Positions 11,577 through 13,870 of a DNA stretch of 13,870 bases are shown here, piece by piece. Source of the stretch: Minisyncoccota bacterium. Lineage in GTDB: Bacteria; Patescibacteriota; Minisyncoccia; Minisyncoccales; MHMH01. Made by a program: the position numbers and the translations under genes. The notes under the pieces were generated by a model. The model had not been told where the DNA came from, made no database searches, and saw nothing but the letters and a program-made list of their open reading frames with translations. The stretch lies in the NCBI GenBank assembly GCA_028694095.1, contig JAQUTZ010000001.1, positions 1 to 13,870 on the forward strand, given 5' to 3'. The first letter of the stretch is position 1, and every line of letters starts with the position of its first letter.

Positions 11577-13655
11577 TTATTTCCACTTGTTTATAAAATC
11601 GTCCAGGTCCGCGTGATTCAAGCTTTCCCTCGGCTCAAAGGGAATATATTCCAATTCCACTTTGGTCAGGTTCTTCTTGTCGTCGAAGGCCATCTCGATC
11701 ACCCAAACGCCCAGCTCTGCCAGTTTGTCGAGGCCGATAATGTAATCGGTGGTGTCTTCCAGGCAGGGAACCAGGAATCCGGCCATGCCTTTGTACTGCA
11801 TGTAAGCGGCTCTGTGTAAATGGCCGATGAAAGTAGCCTTGGCGCCCTTTATGACTTCCATTGCCGAGACTAAAGCCTCAATGCGGCGCTGGAGCCTGTA
11901 GGACTGGCCGTAAGGCAGACCCCCCTTGGGATGCTGAAGATCGAATTGCATGCCCTTGAAGTTGAAGGTTCCCTGGGGTCCGCCGAGATACTGAATCTTA
12001 TGGCCCCGGAGGGTCGCTATCTCCACAAAGGTTTCAACTACGTTATGCCCGCCTCTGACCCAGTATATAGCATCGTGCTCCTTTCCCGGAGAAGAGATGA
12101 GAACCATGGGTATCTTAAGCTTGGGCAGATACTTCATGAGCCTCTTCCTCTGAGCATCGGCGCCGTTGGCTACCAGGTCGTGCTGCTGGCCGAGGTAGTT
12201 ATCAGTGCCCTCGAAAAGGTTGCCGCAATTAATAATGGCTTCAACCTTTCTTTGGTTGGCTATCTTGATGGTTTTTCTGATTAAATCCACCCGGTCGTTT
12301 TTATGGCCGATATGCCAGTCGGCAGTGGCCAGAAATCTGATCTTGGTGGTAAACAGCGAATCCAGGTCCAGAGGCACGGCCTTCCGCTTAATGTCCCTTG
12401 TAAGCTCGAAAGCCTGCCGGGCTTCATTCATCCATATCTTGTATCCCTTTTTCTGGAGAATCTTGATTTCGCTTTCGATGTGAGCAACGCTCTTTCGAAT
12501 GAGGTTGGAAAGTTCTCCACGGCGTGCCGGACTTTCTTCCAGGCGCATTATTATCTTCTTTTCTTCTTCACTGAGATCCTCCAGCAGGTCTACGTCCTTC
12601 TGGTAATCGTTGTCCTTGAAGTAGGCGGTAAGGTCGTAGAAGGCGTAGGTGAATCCGCTGAAAGCGCCGGTCTTTTTGTCGAAATTGGCGACCATGACCA
12701 GGCATCCCAGAACCGGCATAGCCCCTCTCCTCCGGCTTACCGTTTGAGAGGCGGTAATGCGGCGCAGGGAAGGAATGGCCACGCCATCGTAATCGTTAAA
12801 CCTTTCATCGCTGATGGGAAGCTGCCTCGGCAAAAGAATGCCGGTATGCAGCCCTCCGGCGACAACGGCCCGGAAAGGCTCGGAATGCTCGTACATGTAA
12901 TACACTGCTTCCTGGAAATTTTCGATGATACCCTGGAGCGGATAGGACTTGGTATAGGCCTGAACGCCCCCGGCGGCCACTACGGCCACCTTGGCGTCTT
13001 TGTGCCCGATAGGAATAACCGCTCTTTCATCTCCGAGATACCTGATATCGGTTCTCGGCTTTTTGCAAATAAGGGATTCAATGTTTTCGGCGTCCTTTCC
13101 CTTCTTGAAGCTCATTTCCCTCCGGCCGTTCAGAAGAAACGTATTGAAGGAGGCCTTGGGGAAGACAGTTCTGACATATTCAGCCTGGGCTGCGGGGGTG
13201 TGGAGAAAGTATTCCCTCTCTCTCCCCTTGGTCGGCTTGCCGGCCACCAGATTGCCCAAGATAATATTGCAGAAAACGTTCCTCTGCTCTCCGATTTTCA
13301 AGCAGGTTGCTGCCAGGTCGATCTGCTGGGCTTTCAAGCCCAAAGCGAGATCGGACATGAAAAGAAACTCTATCTTATCTTTCTTGGTTATCGGCGGAAG
13401 CGACGGCTTAGGCGCCAAAAGAGGCTGCCTTTTCAATTTGAACTTTCTCTGATTGCCGACTTTCTTTTCGGTTATGAGGTAGCCCTTCTGCCTCAATTCG
13501 TCAATAAGGGGAAATATCTCTTCCTTGGGAAGATCTATTTCCGAATCGTTGGAAAGAACGGCGATGGAAGCTGAAGCTTTTTCCAGAATCTTAAGGATTC
13601 GGTTGGCTTTCGCTTCCCTCTCCTCGGCGGTCATTGAATGATTATTATTGGCCAT
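11577..13655 (-). CDS. Tandem [winged helix + calcineurin-like metallophosphoesterase] protein
   Basis: The 692-aa protein is an internal duplication. Unit 1: winged helix 15-76, linker, phosphoesterase-like domain 95-345. Unit 2: winged helix 362-420, linker, phosphoesterase domain 438-675. The second phosphoesterase has D446/H448 (ADWHIG), N479 (CGNLFEG, usually GD), SPGKEHD (522-528) in place of GNHD, H575 (QHPKGG) and H612/H614 (GHLH). The first has SDLALG (101-106, His lost), GNL (134-136) and AGGLHTG (266-272, first His lost), so it is likely inactive. Winged helices suggest nucleic-acid binding, and a nuclease or regulator is inferred, not shown. The start is fixed by a perfect SD, GGAGGTGAT at 13661-13669. 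A long antisense reading frame is a composition artefact. Confidence 0.85.
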   Translation of the reverse strand: MANNNHSMTAEEREAKANRILKILEKASASIAVLSNDSEIDLPKEEIFPLIDELRQKGYLITEKKVGNQRKFKLKRQPLLAPKPSLPPITKKDKIEFLFMSDLALGLKAQQIDLAATCLKIGEQRNVFCNIILGNLVAGKPTKGREREYFLHTPAAQAEYVRTVFPKASFNTFLLNGRREMSFKKGKDAENIESLICKKPRTDIRYLGDERAVIPIGHKDAKVAVVAAGGVQAYTKSYPLQGIIENFQEAVYYMYEHSEPFRAVVAGGLHTGILLPRQLPISDERFNDYDGVAIPSLRRITASQTVSRRRGAMPVLGCLVMVANFDKKTGAFSGFTYAFYDLTAYFKDNDYQKDVDLLEDLSEEEKKIIMRLEESPARRGELSNLIRKSVAHIESEIKILQKKGYKIWMNEARQAFELTRDIKRKAVPLDLDSLFTTKIRFLATADWHIGHKNDRVDLIRKTIKIANQRKVEAIINCGNLFEGTDNYLGQQHDLVANGADAQRKRLMKYLPKLKIPMVLISSPGKEHDAIYWVRGGHNVVETFVEIATLRGHKIQYLGGPQGTFNFKGMQFDLQHPKGGLPYGQSYRLQRRIEALVSAMEVIKGAKATFIGHLHRAAYMQYKGMAGFLVPCLEDTTDYIIGLDKLAELGVWVIEMAFDDKKNLTKVELEYIPFEPRESLNHADLDDFINKWK

Positions 13656-13660
13656 TTGAT

Positions 13661-13727
13661 ATCACCTCCGTATCAAATTGGTAAAGTTCTTTTATTTAAG
13701 GCTAGATTATTTCAAAAATTAAGTCAA
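13661..13727 (-). promoter_or_regulatory. Upstream region of the 692-aa gene: SD and weak promoter
   Basis: The SD GGAGGTGAT (13661-13669) matches the anti-SD along nine bases, implying a canonical 16S 3' end. A TTGACT (13722-13727) lies upstream with TAGCCT (13699-13704) 17 bp away. The -10 match is poor (3/6), so the exact start is uncertain. Confidence 0.4.
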
Positions 13728-13730
13728 CCT

Positions 13731-13761
13731 AAAATAAAAGTGGCGCATTAGCACCACTTTT
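13731..13761 (-). terminator. Intrinsic terminator of the FAD-dehydrogenase gene
   Basis: On the minus strand AAAAGTGGTGC (13761-13751) and GCGCCACTTTT (13746-13736) form a stem of 11 bp with one U-G wobble and a TAAT loop, running into TTTTATTTT. The wobble becomes a C-A mismatch on the plus strand, so it favours minus-strand transcription. Confidence 0.75.
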
Positions 13762-13771
13762 TTTAATCTTC

Positions 13772-13870
13772 TTACAGTCTTTTTAAGATAGCTTGGGCAA
13801 CTACCATTCCCGAAACGGACGATTGCAGTAACCCTCTGGTTATTCCCGAACCGTCCCCTCCGACGAAGAA
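13772..13870 (-). CDS. C-terminus of an FAD-dependent dehydrogenase (5' part outside window)
   Basis: The last 32 codons read FFVGGDGSGITRGLLQSSVSGMVVAQ, ending AILKRL and TAA. The GDGSGxTRGLxQxSxSG segment matches the C-terminal FAD-contacting end of NAD(P)/FAD-dependent dehydrogenases of the COG2509 type, where Gly-Asp closes the FAD site and the following helix packs on it. The substrate is not known. The gene is cut by the window edge and ends in its own terminator. Confidence 0.7.
   Translation of the reverse strand, partial: FFVGGDGSGITRGLLQSSVSGMVVAQAILKRL

Noticed and set aside
12303..13574. 423-codon open frame on the plus strand, antisense to the 692-aa gene
   Set aside because: It has no recognisable domain or SD, lies wholly within a gene with a perfect SD and clear internal repeat homology, and is best explained by codon composition.
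1..13870. Recoding of TGA as in Gracilibacteria
   Set aside because: murC, plsY, yjbQ-like, fmt-upstream remnant, pcm and DJ-1/PfpI frames end at TGA exactly where the family ends, so TGA is a stop.
1..13870. CRISPR array, tRNA, IS element or defence island
   Set aside because: No regularly spaced repeats, cloverleaf with CCA-like acceptor, transposase or terminal inverted repeats were seen; the HNH-like and phosphoesterase genes are separated by a terminator and do not form a module.

Overview
The window looks like a chromosomal segment from an ultra-small bacterium of the Candidate Phyla Radiation (Patescibacteria, probably Parcubacteria-like). This assignment is inferred. It rests on the compact layout with overlapping genes, several starts without a Shine-Dalgarno (SD) sequence, an EF-P with a QRRP tip, and small proteins of CPR style (HHI...YHxLF, degenerate PP2C-like membrane protein). 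TGA is used as an ordinary stop in many genes, so the code is standard and not the TGA=Gly code of Gracilibacteria. No rRNA, tRNA, CRISPR, IS element or phage module was seen. The content is mostly housekeeping.

Layout. Minus strand, 1-3976: a GreA/GreB-like elongation factor (cut by the window edge), a YjbQ-type enzyme, plsY, a 51-aa membrane peptide, murC and thpR. Plus strand, 4103-7307: a conserved unknown gene, fmt and efp form an overlapping operon ending in a terminator, followed by a PP2C-like single-pass membrane protein. Minus strand, 7308-13870: rplJ-rplL, a DJ-1/PfpI protein, a 108-aa unknown, pcm-mltG, an HNH-like protein, a 692-aa tandem winged-helix/metallophosphoesterase protein, and the C-terminus of an FAD-dependent dehydrogenase.

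The genes fall into known processes: peptidoglycan (murC, mltG), phospholipid synthesis (plsY), translation initiation and elongation (fmt, efp, rplJ, rplL), RNA chemistry (thpR), transcription (Gre-like factor) and protein repair (pcm).

The most informative non-coding element is the rplJ leader. It has a strong promoter embedded in the end of the upstream gene, an L10-leader-like stem with a kink-turn-like internal loop, and an intrinsic terminator just before the start codon. A 9-bp segment of the L10 site can pair with the terminator arm, giving a complete attenuation switch. The most novel protein is the 692-aa one: two copies of [winged helix + calcineurin-like phosphoesterase], the first copy lacking key metal ligands. 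Other points are promoters whose -10 box sits directly before the start codon, terminators that contain the stop codon of their gene, and four gene overlaps that all share one phase.
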